Assembly (NCBI GenBank): GCA_033816765.1
Contig: CM066291.1
Span: forward strand, 5,022,001-5,086,000
Length of the DNA: 64,000 bases
Source of the DNA: Nothopassalora personata
Taxonomy: Eukaryota > Ascomycota > Dothideomycetes > Mycosphaerellales > Mycosphaerellaceae
Reading direction: 5' to 3'
Shown: positions 31,990 to 43,500 of the stretch, one piece after another
Layout: every line of letters starts with the position of its first letter
Position numbering within the stretch: the first letter of the stretch is position 1
Notes under the pieces: generated by a model
What the model was told of the DNA's origin: nothing
The model's input: only the letters and a program-made list of their open reading frames with translations
Databases searched by the model: none
Translations under genes and position numbers: made by a program

Positions 31990-32400
31990 CCCAGCCGTAA
32001 CTCCCTCATCCCTCCTCGCCTCTCAACTCCTCCGCCTTCCCATGACCCGCCGCCACAATCGCATGATCCATCCTGAGCTCCGCCTGCTGCCTCCTCCCTG
32101 ACCCGCGCCCCAATTGCCGGAAAGTATCCATACATGTCAAGATATGGCTGGACCACACGTAAGATCCTTCCATTCTCGCTTCCAGTTCTCGCACGAAGGT
32201 GTGCGACGCCTCGTCGCGGATGAGAGCACAGACGTTAAGAACGACGGGCTCTTGCGGCCCTTTTGCGATCTACTCGTACCGATGGAGTTTAAGATCTGCG
32301 CCAGGAGGTGCGGGCAGATTTCGAGGCGGAGGTTTGGGGGGATTTGCAGAGGAGGAGGAGGAGGGAGGTCTTCGTGGTGCTGGAAGATGGCGTAGCAGGG
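31990..32400 (-). pseudogene. decayed minus-strand coding remnant
   Basis: The minus strand reads LKLHRYESIAKGPQEPVVLN, then VCALIRDEASHTFVRELEAR, then YVWSSHILTCMDTFRQLGR, before a stop near 32006. The V-LIRDEAS element resembles the LR-CRQIR-EAS helix of fungal F-box-like proteins. There is no start, and the frame upstream is a proline run. 32400-32758 holds no gene. Confidence 0.3.
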
Positions 32401-32756
32401 GGGAGCGAGTCTGATGCTGAGATAAGGGTAAGATCTGCCATGACATAACGCTGACGGTGTCGAGTCCTGTCGATGTGCTTGATATTGTTCGTGGGTAGTA
32501 GATTGTTCTTGTACGATTGGAGAGCTTTCTTTCTGGATCAAGACGAGACGTATTCAGAATTGACTTTTACCAGACTCTCGTGGCAATCAGAATCGAGAGC
32601 CCTCAGGTTATGATTTGGAAGCTTTCTCTATCGATCATATGTTGACTGCAAACACCATCCGTGTGGATCGAAACCATGCTGAATCATGTGAACATGAAAC
32701 GTCACTTGACTTAATTATTCCACGTAGCATTCTTATTACACATTATATGCCTGACT

Positions 32757-32815
32757 TTTTATAATCCCACCAGTAACACCGTCAACCCCAGCATAAGCAC
32801 AAGCTGGAATTGTCA
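32757..32815 (-). other. in-frame hydrophobic tail behind a TGA stop
   Basis: Seventeen sense codons lie between TGA (32813-32815) and TAA (32757-32759): QFQLVLMLGLTVLLVGL. The stop context is GAC TGA CAA. No GT-AG intron removes the TGA and keeps this frame. See the finding on this gene. Confidence 0.75.
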
Positions 32816-34272
32816 GTCTGAGATATCCGTCATCGATATGGCGGCGTCCGTAGCCGTGGTGGTACTCGTTGGTCCAGGTCCGCGTTTCGTCGTGCGGCTG
32901 CCGTTCTGCTTCGTCGTAAAAGCATCCGCTGCAATCGGCTGCGCGGGATCCCTAACTGGCCAAGGCGGCTTGATTACATTTGTTGCCTCTCTCAATGCAC
33001 ACGGAGGGTCAAAGAGGACTGCGTCTTCGTCCAAGATGAATTGACAAACATCGGCCTGACCAAGGAAGGTGACGTGACCAGCAGGGGTGATTGTCTTGAA
33101 CGCATCTGGAATGGACAAAACCGGCGCGTAGTCATCCCAAATTGTCGAGCAGAGGTTCGTGGGTGCTACGCTTAAATATGTCGTGGGCGTGGCCGTGAGA
33201 GTTGTTGTGCTGTTGGAGTATGTATAGGTGTTTGTGACAGTATAGGGCGCGGCATGATAAGGTAATGGAGACCTGTAGCAGCTGGGCTGGCATCGGTAGA
33301 CGATCGCAGGTACAGGCGAGTTGAAGTTGGCGTAGTCGACTTTTTGAGGTGAACCATAGCCGCCGCCGGGTTTGCCACAGTAACTTGAGACTGCACTGGC
33401 AGATTGTGGAATCACAAGCTGTGCTGGCTCAGTATAGTCCTTTCCATCGCTCGTGAACGACCAGGAGCCCTCGAAAGCGAGGTATACGGTTGGACTGGTT
33501 AGGGTGATGTTACGCCATATGGCCGTGTTTGCTATCCCCACGACCGATGGCGCTGGCGTAGTCGTAGGACAAGCATTTCTGTGGCAGGCGTCACAGTCCG
33601 ATGCTACTGTTACTGGCCAGTACAGCAAGGACACCTGTATCAGATTAGCATATGCTTAGCCCGTCATTCTCGATCCAAACTCACCGACGCCTCGTTCATC
33701 GCACAAGCGGCATTCCCGTCAGCCACAGACACAGTACTCAAGGTAGCAGGACCACAGATGGGCGCTGTCGGCCTACTGGCAGTGGTGAGGCTGCTGTACG
33801 CTGCTTTTGCGCTTTCGTACGCTTGCTTCAGCTGAGCACAGTCGCTGCTGTTGATTGTGCATGACGGGGCTGGTAGTTTCGTGAAGATGGATGTTGTCGT
33901 CAGAGTTGTTTCTGTGCTGGTGTATGGTACAAATGTCGACGTGACTTTTCTGCTGCCGTGGATCCGTGGATAGCCATCACAAAGAGTATATGGCATCGCT
34001 GATGATACATTTCCGCTGAGGTATGTCAGGGTCGTGTACACTGTACTCTGCGCTTTGATCTCGCGAGTGCTGTTGAATGTCGACACCGAGACGAACGAGC
34101 GGCCTGATGCCTTGACCCAGCTTTGTTTGGCAGCATTGCATTGGTTGGCATATGCGCTCCCACTTCCAGTAGTCGGCACATCACTAGTTTGTTGCTCTTG
34201 CGCTTCTACCACAAAGTCCCGTAGAAAAAACACGCAGCACAAGAATATGCTCCAAAGTCTCGTATTCGGCAT
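32813..34272 (-). CDS. secreted Thr/Ser-rich cell-surface protein with truncated hydrophobic tail (two exons)
   Basis: Exons 34272-33685 and 33634-32813 give 469 residues. It begins MPNTRLWSIFLCCVFFLRDF, a signal peptide. The mature part is rich in Thr and Ser with many cysteines (CDACHRNAC, YRCQPSCYRS) and N-glycosylation sites (NSTR, NVSS, NSSD). The intron GTGAGT...ATACAG is phase 0. The frame stops at TGA (32813-32815) after TDISD. Immediately after the stop the same frame continues QFQLVLMLGLTVLLVGL and then TAA (32757-32759). That is the hydrophobic end expected of a GPI-anchored wall protein. So either the gene lost its anchor by one nonsense change, or the TGA is read through. The ligand or role is unknown. 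Confidence 0.7.
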
Positions 34273-34329
34273 ATCGCGGTATAAACCACCACCACAGCAC
34301 GAACGTGGTGTTTCCTGAAGGTCGAGCAC

Positions 34330-35057
34330 ACGTCTTCGTCATCGCCTTGAACTCGGAACCATTCATGCCAAGAATCTGGACGGTGCTCTCGTTCTAGCCA
34401 GGAGGTCGTATAGAACTTCGCGCTACACGTCGCCTGATAGCTCTTGTCTCAGTCCACTCTACGCTAGCAGGGGTAAATATGATTCTTGCCATCGCCTGTA
34501 TCCCATCCCTCTTAGCAGCCGCAAGAAGCCCATTAATAAGACATAAAGATCCTGACCGCCAACGCTCACTTGCAAGGTACTGAGCCGTGCATTGCGCTAA
34601 TGCAGGCGGCAACGGCGCGCGGGCGGCTGGACCAGATTGAGATAATACAGTACTTAGCTAGAGGCTTAGCTTCTACGTGCGTGTCTCGAGAAGGTAATGT
34701 CGTAAGCAAGCACGTTAATACCGGCGCGTGCCGCGCCGGCGCACAGTTCAGTCCACCTCAAAAAATCAGCACTGTACACAGATCATGTCGTCGAGATTAC
34801 ACAATCTGCTTCGTGGACTCATTCTTACTACTAAGTAGAGGGTATCATATCACACTACAGTACAGCAACAAACAGAGCAATGCAAGAATCCAATGGGTAC
34901 GTTGACGCCCACGCAGAGCGATAAGAACTCCGTCGCAATGCCACATTCCAATCAATAACAACACGCTTCAATGCTCAGTTCTGACCCATCTCCATCTAGG
35001 AATGGGCGGTGGCGGTGGCGGTGGCGGTCGTGGTCGGAGTCCATCGCAACAGCCATC
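34330..35057. other. intergenic, with a GC-rich hairpin
   Basis: No gene is supported. 34721-34739 is a perfect hairpin: CCGGCGCG, TGC, CGCGCCGG. The surrounding 34600-34760 alternates GC-rich blocks (CGGCGCGCGGGCGG) with TAG/CTTAG-rich sequence like that inside the pogo relic. It may be an end of a lost repeat, but I could not find a partner. 34960-35057 is the 3' flank of the RhoGAP gene. Confidence 0.4.
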
Positions 35058-37679
35058 CTAATGCTGATTCGACGCCCTCCTCCCGAGTTCAGCGAGGCTC
35101 TGAACGGTTGTGGCTCGTTCTTCGTAAAGCCTTCGCAGGTCATCTACGCTGGCCTGCTTCAAGTCGAGCTTCTGAGGCTCAAGACTGTTCGAGGACTTTG
35201 TTGATTCCATGCTTTCCATGCGCTTCAATAGACCAGGCGACGGTGTTCGCGACCTGGGCACACGAGGAGCGGCCAGTGAGCCTCGACCGTCTCTGCTTCC
35301 GTCGTGTTTCGCAATTATAGGTATCGTGTTGGACTTCCGTGTGGGTAAGACGGGTCGTGCTAGGGACTGGATGTTGGAGGGTTGGTGGGTAGCAGATGCT
35401 GGCTGTGATGGTTTGCGAAAGATGCCATCGCCTTCTGATACAGCAGACTTTGATGGGGTGTCGCTGGGCGCAAAGCTCATGTTGCTCGTGTCAATGGCGA
35501 TAGGTGGAGATTTCGACGTCTCGGTATTCGCCCGCATGGCCATACTGTCGGCAGCCTGCTGTGCTGCCATTCGAGCGAGCATGGCATTGGTGCCTGATGA
35601 GCTGCTGCGAGACACGCTCGGTGATGGATCTGTGCTTCCGTTCGGCGAATTTCCCTTCGACAAGACCGGCTTCCTGTGGGGCATAGGGACGTGAATATCT
35701 TGCGGCTCAATCTTGGGCTCCGGAGCAGATGATCTCTTGATCTTGTCCTGGCCCTTCTCGAAACTGAAGTCGGCTCTTCTAGGCGGATTGAACCCATCAA
35801 CAGGTACATAACTTGCCGGAGAGTCTGCGACGTGGATTTCTCTGCCGTGGGCGTCAAACATCGTGGAGTATCGAGGCGGGTGAGCGGTGACTGACTCGGA
35901 AGTATCGACCAACGGCATTTCCTCTCTGTATGGCGAAGGCAGCTCTGCATGATTGGGCGCGGGTTTTCTCTTCGGCCGAGAAGGAAACTCCATTTTTGGC
36001 TTAGGTATTGGTATAGAGGGCATGCTTGGCAGATCGATGTCCCGGATATTTGCAGCCAACGCCTTGCCCATCGAGGCAGCCCGTGATCGTCTTCGAGGCG
36101 GCAAAGCTGGCTTCTCACCTTCCGGTGACAGTGAGCGAGAGCTGTCAGAATCGTCCAGGAGTATTCTATGTCCCTTCTCATCCTCGCCGTCGTCCGTTTC
36201 TGATATCTTCTTGGGTTTCTCCGACTCTAGCGGATCCTCATATTCTCTGCCGTCAGCAGGTGGTTGCAGGTCAGCCGTGAAACGCTTCGAGTCGATGTTC
36301 ATGCCTGTGCGAAGCTGCGGCCACAACTCGATCGCCGCCAGCAGTATCCTCTTCACAATCGACGACACCTTGGCATCGTTGAGCTGATCAGATCCGCAGA
36401 CGAGACACATGGAGAAGCAGATAGCCAGGTTCTCGGCACTCATCTTGTTGTCGGCCTTCTGGGACGCCACTGCTGACAGCAACGGCAGAAGATGTCGGAT
36501 CATGATTTCGCGAGCAGTCCCGGTCAGAGGCGATGCCACCGACGTGGGCATGATGAGGTCGACCAAATCCGCTGGTGTGACTTCAGTCGTTGGGTCATGA
36601 TACTTTTCGCGGAGCACTGTGTAACTGGACTCCGGAACGATGGGCTCCTTCAGGTCTCGGTACCATTGCTTGATCAGTGATGCGGCAAGATGTACTCCAT
36701 AGGCATCTTCCAGCTTGATCTCATCTACTAGTGATTGTGGCATGTCGGGTTGCACGAATGTGGCATCCCGCTCCTTCCAGACGATGAACTGCTGACCTCG
36801 ATCATAGGCCTCTTTGAGGATGCCCAGCAAGGTACTGTGCGGCGGTATGCGAAATATGCCCTCGGTCTTGATGTTGGGTGGCAGGAGAAGGAAACTGGTG
36901 GTCTCACGCAAGACCCGCGGCAAGCGTGTTTCACCCGTGGCGATGTTCTTGGGCAGAGGATGTCGCACACCAAACGCTCGCTTACCAGTCACAAAGGGCG
37001 CGTAGACGTCGGCACTGACCTTCCTGTCGTGGATGTAGGCTGTGGGAGGTATCACCAGCTTCTCGACGGGAACATGCAGGGCCAGCTGCGATAGGCATGT
37101 AACATGCACAATCTTCCTCCTGGACTTGGGCGACACGATTGTTCCGAATACACTGATCAGGACCCGCACCCACGTTCTTGAGTGTACAATATACAGCTTC
37201 TGTAACTTCTTCCTCGTTGCCCGACTGAGAACATGGTAGGCTTGCAAATACCATCCCGTTGCTGGGCCCGACTTCTTCTCTGCGGTCGCATTGTCCGGGG
37301 TGCCACCTGCAAAGAAGACAATCTCATACTCGGCGCCTCCAATCAACTCTTCTTCGCCCGGCAATCGTGCCAGCACGTATGCAAGTAGACTGTCGTAGTC
37401 GACCTCGAATGCATCGGGGAATGCTGCGGCGTTGAGGACGTAGATGGGCCGTCCTTCGAGAGACGGCAGAGGGGATTTGTATAGAATGGAAGCGGCTATG
37501 GTCGCCAGTTCTGGCTGGATACGAAGTCAGCAGTTGCATGAGATGTGGGACGTCTCTCCAATTGTTCTCACTATGTACTCATCGTCGGTTTCTGCTGGCA
37601 CCACTGTCGAAAGGGAGCCGCTTCGTGCGCGGGTGCGTTGGGTGGCTGCAGCGAAGGCCGCACGCATACCGGCTGGCAT
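35058..37679 (-). CDS. CRAL-TRIO plus RhoGAP protein, Ecm25-like (two exons)
   Basis: Exons 37679-37572 and 37514-35058 give 854 residues. Exon 1 (MPAGMRAAFAAATQRTRARS...) is short. The 57-bp intron (GTGAGA...ATCCAG) is phase 0. Residues about 45-190 form a CRAL-TRIO/Sec14-like lipid-binding domain (RPIYVLNAAAFPD, then GWYLQAYHVL, KLYIVHSRTWVRVLISVFG, VEKLVIPPTAY). Residues about 205-400 form a RhoGAP domain with the arginine-finger motif TEGIFRIPPHS, then LAASLIKQWYRDL and NLAICFSMCLVC. The remaining about 450 residues are Ser/Pro-rich and probably disordered. This is the architecture of yeast Ecm25: a GTPase-activating protein for a Rho-type switch in polarity or wall growth. Target GTPase not shown by sequence. 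Confidence 0.88.
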
Positions 37680-38287
37680 GACGGTGTTGTCGATGTTACG
37701 CTCGGTGGGCGGTGGTCGTCATCGTCATAATATTCTGGAGTATGGAGGGGTTGCCCACGCGTCGTCTGTTGTAACGCGTGTGTACAGCAAATACTGCAGC
37801 CTTTCGAGCCAAGGGAGGGACGAGGTCTACCAACAAGAATACGATGTGCAGAGACGACGATCAGTGGGTGCGTGTTGAAGCCTGCGTATGTTGCAAAGTT
37901 GGCAGACGCTACACGCAACCTCTTTGGCAGTTTCGTGTGCGAAAGGTCGATGCAACAACGAAGGACCCTGGCGACGACAGATTCTAAGCAAGGATGACTT
38001 GCAGTTAACGGGAGCCTAGCCAGATCAACACAAGCGTGCACAAGATATTGGTGCTGTGCAGGGAGTGAATTGAATCTGATTAGATAGCCGGTGACGAGCG
38101 CGGCATTGGCGGGGGGAATTATCGGGGCGAAATATAATCGAGTCAAACGGTAGAGTCATGTGTATGTGTGTGTGTGTGTGTGTGTGATGATAGAACAAGA
38201 TACCACCACCACCACCACCACCTTCGCTGTCCCGACACATCCACTCACTCCATCACAACCTAGAGACAGTGGCAGCCAGACAGCAAG
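37680..38287. other. divergent promoter region with microsatellites
   Basis: This is shared between the RhoGAP gene (minus) and asparagine synthetase (plus). No gene. A (TG)n run lies at 38159-38186 and a (ACC)n run at 38202-38222, directly in the 5' region of asparagine synthetase (its ATG is at 38288). Confidence 0.7.
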
Positions 38288-40183
38288 ATGTGTGGCATAT
38301 TCTGTGCACACCAGTGAGTCCCAATGCCTCGTCATTGCACAGCACAACCACCTTGCACATGCTCGAGCTCTACTGACGTTCGTTCGTACAGCCACCCCGA
38401 TGTGCAGAAATTCCGACCGACTGCCATTCGCATGGGAAAGGCCGTCAAGCACCGCGGCCCCGACTGGAGTGGGAACCACCTCGCCAACAACACGATCCTC
38501 GTCCACGAGCGCCTCTCCATCGTCGGCATTGACACCGGCAGCCAGCCCATAACCAACCACGACGACACCATTGCGCTGGCCGTCAACGGCGAGATCTACA
38601 ACCACAAGATCCTACGCAAGCAGCTCGCCAAGCCCTACCCTTTCAAGACGCACTCGGACTGCGAGGTCATCATCCCACTGTACCAAGAGCACGATGTCGA
38701 CGCGCCAAAGCACTTGGACGGCATGTTCAGCTGGGTGCTGCACGACAAGAAGCAGGATCGCCTCATCGCCGCGAGAGATCCCATTGGTATCACCACCTTC
38801 TACATTGGACGATCTTCCCAAACACCCGGCGCCGTCTACTTCGCCAGTGAGCTGAAGTGCTTGCACCCCGTCTGCGACCACATTGAAGCCTTTCCGCCCG
38901 GCCACGTCTACGACAGCAAAACCGACCAGATGAGGAGATACTTCACACCCAATTGGCTCATGGAACCCGCCAACATCCCCACAACACCTCTCGACCTGAA
39001 GCTGCTGCGCGAGACTTTCGAGCGGTCGGTGAGAAAGAGACTGATGGCCGAGGTTCCGTATGGTGTGTTGCTTTCGGGAGGACTGGACAGCTCTTTGGTT
39101 GCGGCCATTGCACAACGTGAGACGCATCGTCTGCAGAAAGAGTACGCCCGCCAGCAAGCTCTCGCTTCTGGCACCGCAAGCCCGAGCATCAACGGTGTTG
39201 CCAACGCCATCGTCCCCCAGACCGACAACGGCATCAAAGAGGAGGACCTAGCCGGCGTTGACGAGGACTACCATCTGACCTCGGTCCCTCTTCTGTCGCA
39301 ACTCAACAGCTTCTCCATTGGCCTCCCAGGCGCACCCGACACAAAAGCCGCCCAAGAAGTCGCCAGACATCTCGGCACAAGACACCACTCCTTCACCTTC
39401 ACAATCCAAGAAGGCCTCGACGCCCTCTACGACGTCATCTTCCACCTCGAAACCTACGACGTCACCACCATCCGCGCCAGCACACCCATGTTCCTCCTCT
39501 CCCGCAAAATCAAAGCCATGGGCGTCAAAATGGTTCTCTCCGGCGAAGGCTCCGACGAGATCTTCGGCGGCTACCTGTACTTCCACAACGCACCCGACAA
39601 GAAAGCCTTCCACGAAGAGACGGTCCGCCGCGTCAAGAACCTCCACCTCGCAGACTGCCTCCGCGCCAACAAATCCACTTCCGCCTGGGGTGTCGAAGCC
39701 CGTGTCCCATTCCTCGACAAGGAGTTCCTCGAAGTCGCCATGAACATCGACCCCGCCGAAAAGATGATCGACAAGTCTCAAGGCCGTATTGAGAAGTACA
39801 TTATCCGCAAAGCATTCGACACCGAAGGCGAGCCAGGCGCAAAACCATACCTCCCCAAGCACATCCTGTACAGACAAAAAGAGCAGTTCTCGGATGGTGT
39901 GGGATACGGCTGGATCGATGGCCTCAAGGACGAGGCGAAGAAGCAGGTGACGGATGAGCAGATGGTCGAGGCCACGATTCGGAAAGACAAGCCGCACTGG
40001 GGAGACGACATTCCCGACTCGAAGGAGGCGTATTGGTACAGGTGCATGTTCGATGAGCACTTCCCGCCGTACTGTGCTAGCACTGTGATGAGGTGGACAC
40101 CGACTTGGAGCAAGCAGACGGATCCTTCGGGTCGTGCCATTGAGAGCCATGAGCAGGCGTATAAGCCTGGCGAAGGCCAGTAG
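38288..40183 (+). CDS. ASN: glutamine-hydrolysing asparagine synthetase (two exons)
   Basis: Exons 38288-38313 and 38392-40183 give 605 residues. The micro-exon encodes MCGIFCAH, whose Cys2 is the glutaminase nucleophile; splicing (GTGAGT...GTACAG) joins it to [20 protein letters not shown]. The glutaminase domain continues with [16 protein letters not shown] and AVNGEIYNH. The synthetase domain has the PP-loop [15 protein letters not shown], then [11 protein letters not shown] and [11 protein letters not shown]. The reaction is aspartate + glutamine + ATP to asparagine + glutamate + AMP + PPi, in the cytosol. A roughly 60-residue insert (about 280-340) lies after the PP-loop, as in fungal orthologues. 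A start placed at 38324 in the intron frame would lose the catalytic Cys. Confidence 0.95.
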
Positions 40184-40574
40184 GCGGTTTGGGGGCGTAC
40201 ATGGAAGACAGGAGGCTCTATCTATATACCCAGGGATAGGGCAATGATAGAATTGTATGTATGAATAGACTTCACGTTCAAGTGTCAAACTCGATGAGTT
40301 GTAGAGAGAGGACTGTGCTGCAGCTCGCTCGGTGATATACAATTTCCTCAATGCATCCATCTCACCATATGCTACCTCGATATTTACAACCCAAATCCAA
40401 GTCAAACCCCCAAAAACCTCCGACCCAAGTCGCGTCTTCGCAGACTATCCCACCACTAACGCCATGCTCCCATCGCTAATGTTCAGAGTTAAACGTTAAC
40501 CCCCCCCCTCCTCCTCCTCTCGACCGTCCCTATCCTATGTCATCATACCAGATCCTTCATCATGTACACGGACG
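40184..40574. other. convergent 3' region
   Basis: The 3' flanks of asparagine synthetase (plus) and the kelch protein (minus) meet here. No gene. There is a C-run with CTC repeats at 40501-40520. Confidence 0.6.
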
Positions 40575-43500
40575 TCACCTCAATCTCGGCGTATCCCACC
40601 CCAACGGCTCCCTCGCTGTCGTGGCAGCAGCAGCAGCAGCATGAATACTGGTGCCCTCTTGCACAGTCGCCATGATTCTGTCCGCCTCGCCAGTCCCGTC
40701 ACTCCGACTGCGTACACTCCGCAAACTCTCTTTATGCTTGATCGCGTCTCTCACACTATTATTGCGACTCACGGCCCCATCGCTGGCGCTCCGCATACTC
40801 GCTCGATCGATGTCGGCGTTGACGACGCGGAGTCTTGCTTTCGGGACGGTGAACATGACCTGGACGTCTCGCTTGCTCACTGCGCCTTCGACGTCCCATT
40901 CTTCGCCTGCTCGGCGGTCATCCTGAGAAGTCCTCCGAGCGAGATCCTCGCCCCAGTCACCAGGATCGAGGTGAGGGTTGTCGCGGTAGGGCGCGAAATT
41001 CTTGTCCTTCTCCCAGTCGATCTCGCCTCGTTTTTGCTTCAGCCAGGCACCGCCGTCGGAGACCGCTCGGCGCGGCGAAGCTGTCGTGCCGAGGACAGGT
41101 TTGCGATAGCGTGTGGGTGATGATGAGGATGTGCGAGACTCGTCTTCGTATTGCTTTTCCGCGGCGTTGCTGGTGAAGGAGAAACTGCGATCATTTGATA
41201 TTGCTGTAAGAGCTCTTCGAAGTGATCCGATGAGGCCCTTTTGACGTCTAGGAGGTGCGACGCTGAGGTCATGGTCCATGGCTGAGGAGCGTCGTGCAAC
41301 ATCCGGTCCCGTTGCTGCCATGGCGCGCTGGTAGGGATCATCGCGATCCATCAACGGGCGGCCGCCGAGAAGTGCTTGGCCTTCTTCTTGCAGTTGTGTA
41401 AAGTTTGATTTGGCGGTCATGAAGGAGTCGGTAGACTTGTCCGCGTTTGACGGTCCTGCCAGCGTTCGAGCTCGCGATTCCACTGGAGACCTTGCTTCAG
41501 GCACGGGCTTCCTCGACGGCCGGTAGAAGTAGTAGGGCGACTTACGTCCTGTGCTAGACCCTGTGCCCATCGTACTTGTGCGCTCGTCCACTGGCGACTG
41601 AGCACCTGATTCGTGTTCTGCTTCTGTTCTGCTTTTAGTCAATGCAGCAGCAAGCAGTGCACCAGTACGAGTCGACATGGTTCGTGTGATGGAGGTGTTG
41701 GACGCATGAGATTGCTGCGATCTTTCGCTTAGAGTTGAAGATGTTCGGTCGTCTGTCCTTGAGGGAGAGGAGCGACCATACGATGATCCACTGGAGGGGT
41801 CTGAAGGGTCGAATGGATCATCTGGCTGCTCCACAAGCATCCAGTTCATCGAGCCATCCATCTCTGTACTCAACGGTCGTCTGACTGGAGAAACTTCTCG
41901 GCTAGCGTGCGTGGGGACACGTCGTAGTGTTTCGGGACTGAGAGGCGACACAGGGTGACTTCCAAGTGGATTAGGGTCAGGATCCGCGAAAGGGTCTCGA
42001 ATGGGCATCGATCTTGTGTGTAGAGTGCGCTGAAGTTCTCTCAAGTTTCGCTCTGGCGTTCGCGCTCCAGGGTCGAGGACTCGCTCGACTCGCCTTAGTC
42101 GTTGTACAGCGTCGGTCTCCGCCGCTACTTCTTCATCGCCTCGTATTGAGTCATCCTCATCTGCACGTTCTAGTATGGGATGGATGTTGCCGCTGCCACG
42201 GTTCACACGATTCTCGTCATATCGAGGTGCCGCGTGGAACATGTAAGGCCTGTTCTGCAGTCCCTTGCGCAGACCACGAGTTGAGCTGGAAATGTTACTG
42301 AATAGACCAGTAGAAACGGTCTGCTTCACCTGACTCGTGGCGTACACATCGCCACCCTGTCCGTCCACACCAGCGTTTTCCACGTTATAAGGCTGGTCCA
42401 GTGCCAGGAACGAAGCATTAGAGGAGTGGCACACGAGATCTCGTTCTCGATCTTCTCGTTCCTTCTTCAGCTTTCTCATGAACCAGAAGTACAGGCATGT
42501 CACGCCAGCCAATGCAAGCACACCAATGCCCAGTCCTACCCCAAGACCGGTCCGCTGTGATGTTGTACTCAAGGGACCAGAACTTGACGCTCCACGACCA
42601 GCAGTGCCAAGGTCCGCCGGTGGGTCATAGGAGTCCACCCAAGCGCCAGAGGTCGCATTGTAAAGATATATCCCCTGCGATGCTGCTCGTTTGCGCTGAC
42701 CAGATGTCGAATTTGAAATAGAGTAGCCACCAGCGACCATCATGAGCCCACCAGGCAGCATGGCCGCACCATGTCCATAGATGCCTGTATCTTCAGAGAA
42801 GAACTTGCTGGATTGATCCGGTATCGACCATGTCCAGGCCTCGGATGCATCACCGCCGTATTCCGAGCCCAAGTGCAAGATAGCCAACTGAGGCTGAGCA
42901 GGATTCGAAATGTCGCCTACCCATCCGCCAAGCACGATGATGCTTGTTCCATCCGCAGAGAGCACTGCAGTGTGGCCAGATCTCGGTTCGACAATCGTAG
43001 AGGATTGTCTCTTGGCAAGATCTGTTCTCGCGCTTGACGACTGCTCCACAGGGACGAAAGCCCAGCTTTCCTGAGGCACAGAGAAGAGCGCGACGTCGGA
43101 CATATTGATGAAGGCTTGCTGAGTATGTCCACCGATGAGCAAAAAGTCCTGCTGTTGATTTTGAGGTTTCCCAGTAGCGTTCATGGAGTACGTAGGAGTC
43201 AGTCCAGTGATGGTGAAGCCTGCTTCAGCAATGGGAGGTCCTCGTGTCGCAACAGAGCTGATATCGTATCTCGTATCATGACCCGACGATACATTCATAC
43301 TGAATGCGAGCATACTCTGCGAGTATCCAGCATCACTTGCCCACGTCGTAGCAGATGCGTTCGAGAAAGGACACATGCCACCGAACATGTAGTATTCCAT
43401 GTCTGCAGCATCCTTGCTCACGGAGCCAGAAAACGCGATCGCATTGGCCAAATAATTCGCTCCTGTCCAATTCGTCGTGGGAACCAGGTCATCTCCAGAA

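Noticed and set aside
38159..38222. CRISPR-like or regulatory repeat array
   Set aside because: These are plain dinucleotide and trinucleotide microsatellites in a eukaryotic 5' region.
38324..38391. Start of asparagine synthetase at 38324
   Set aside because: It would lack the catalytic N-terminal Cys. The micro-exon at 38288-38313 encodes MCGIFCAH and splices in frame.
39248..40405. 385-codon minus-strand frame across asparagine synthetase
   Set aside because: It is the antisense shadow of the strongly conserved synthetase domain, with no start context and no domain.
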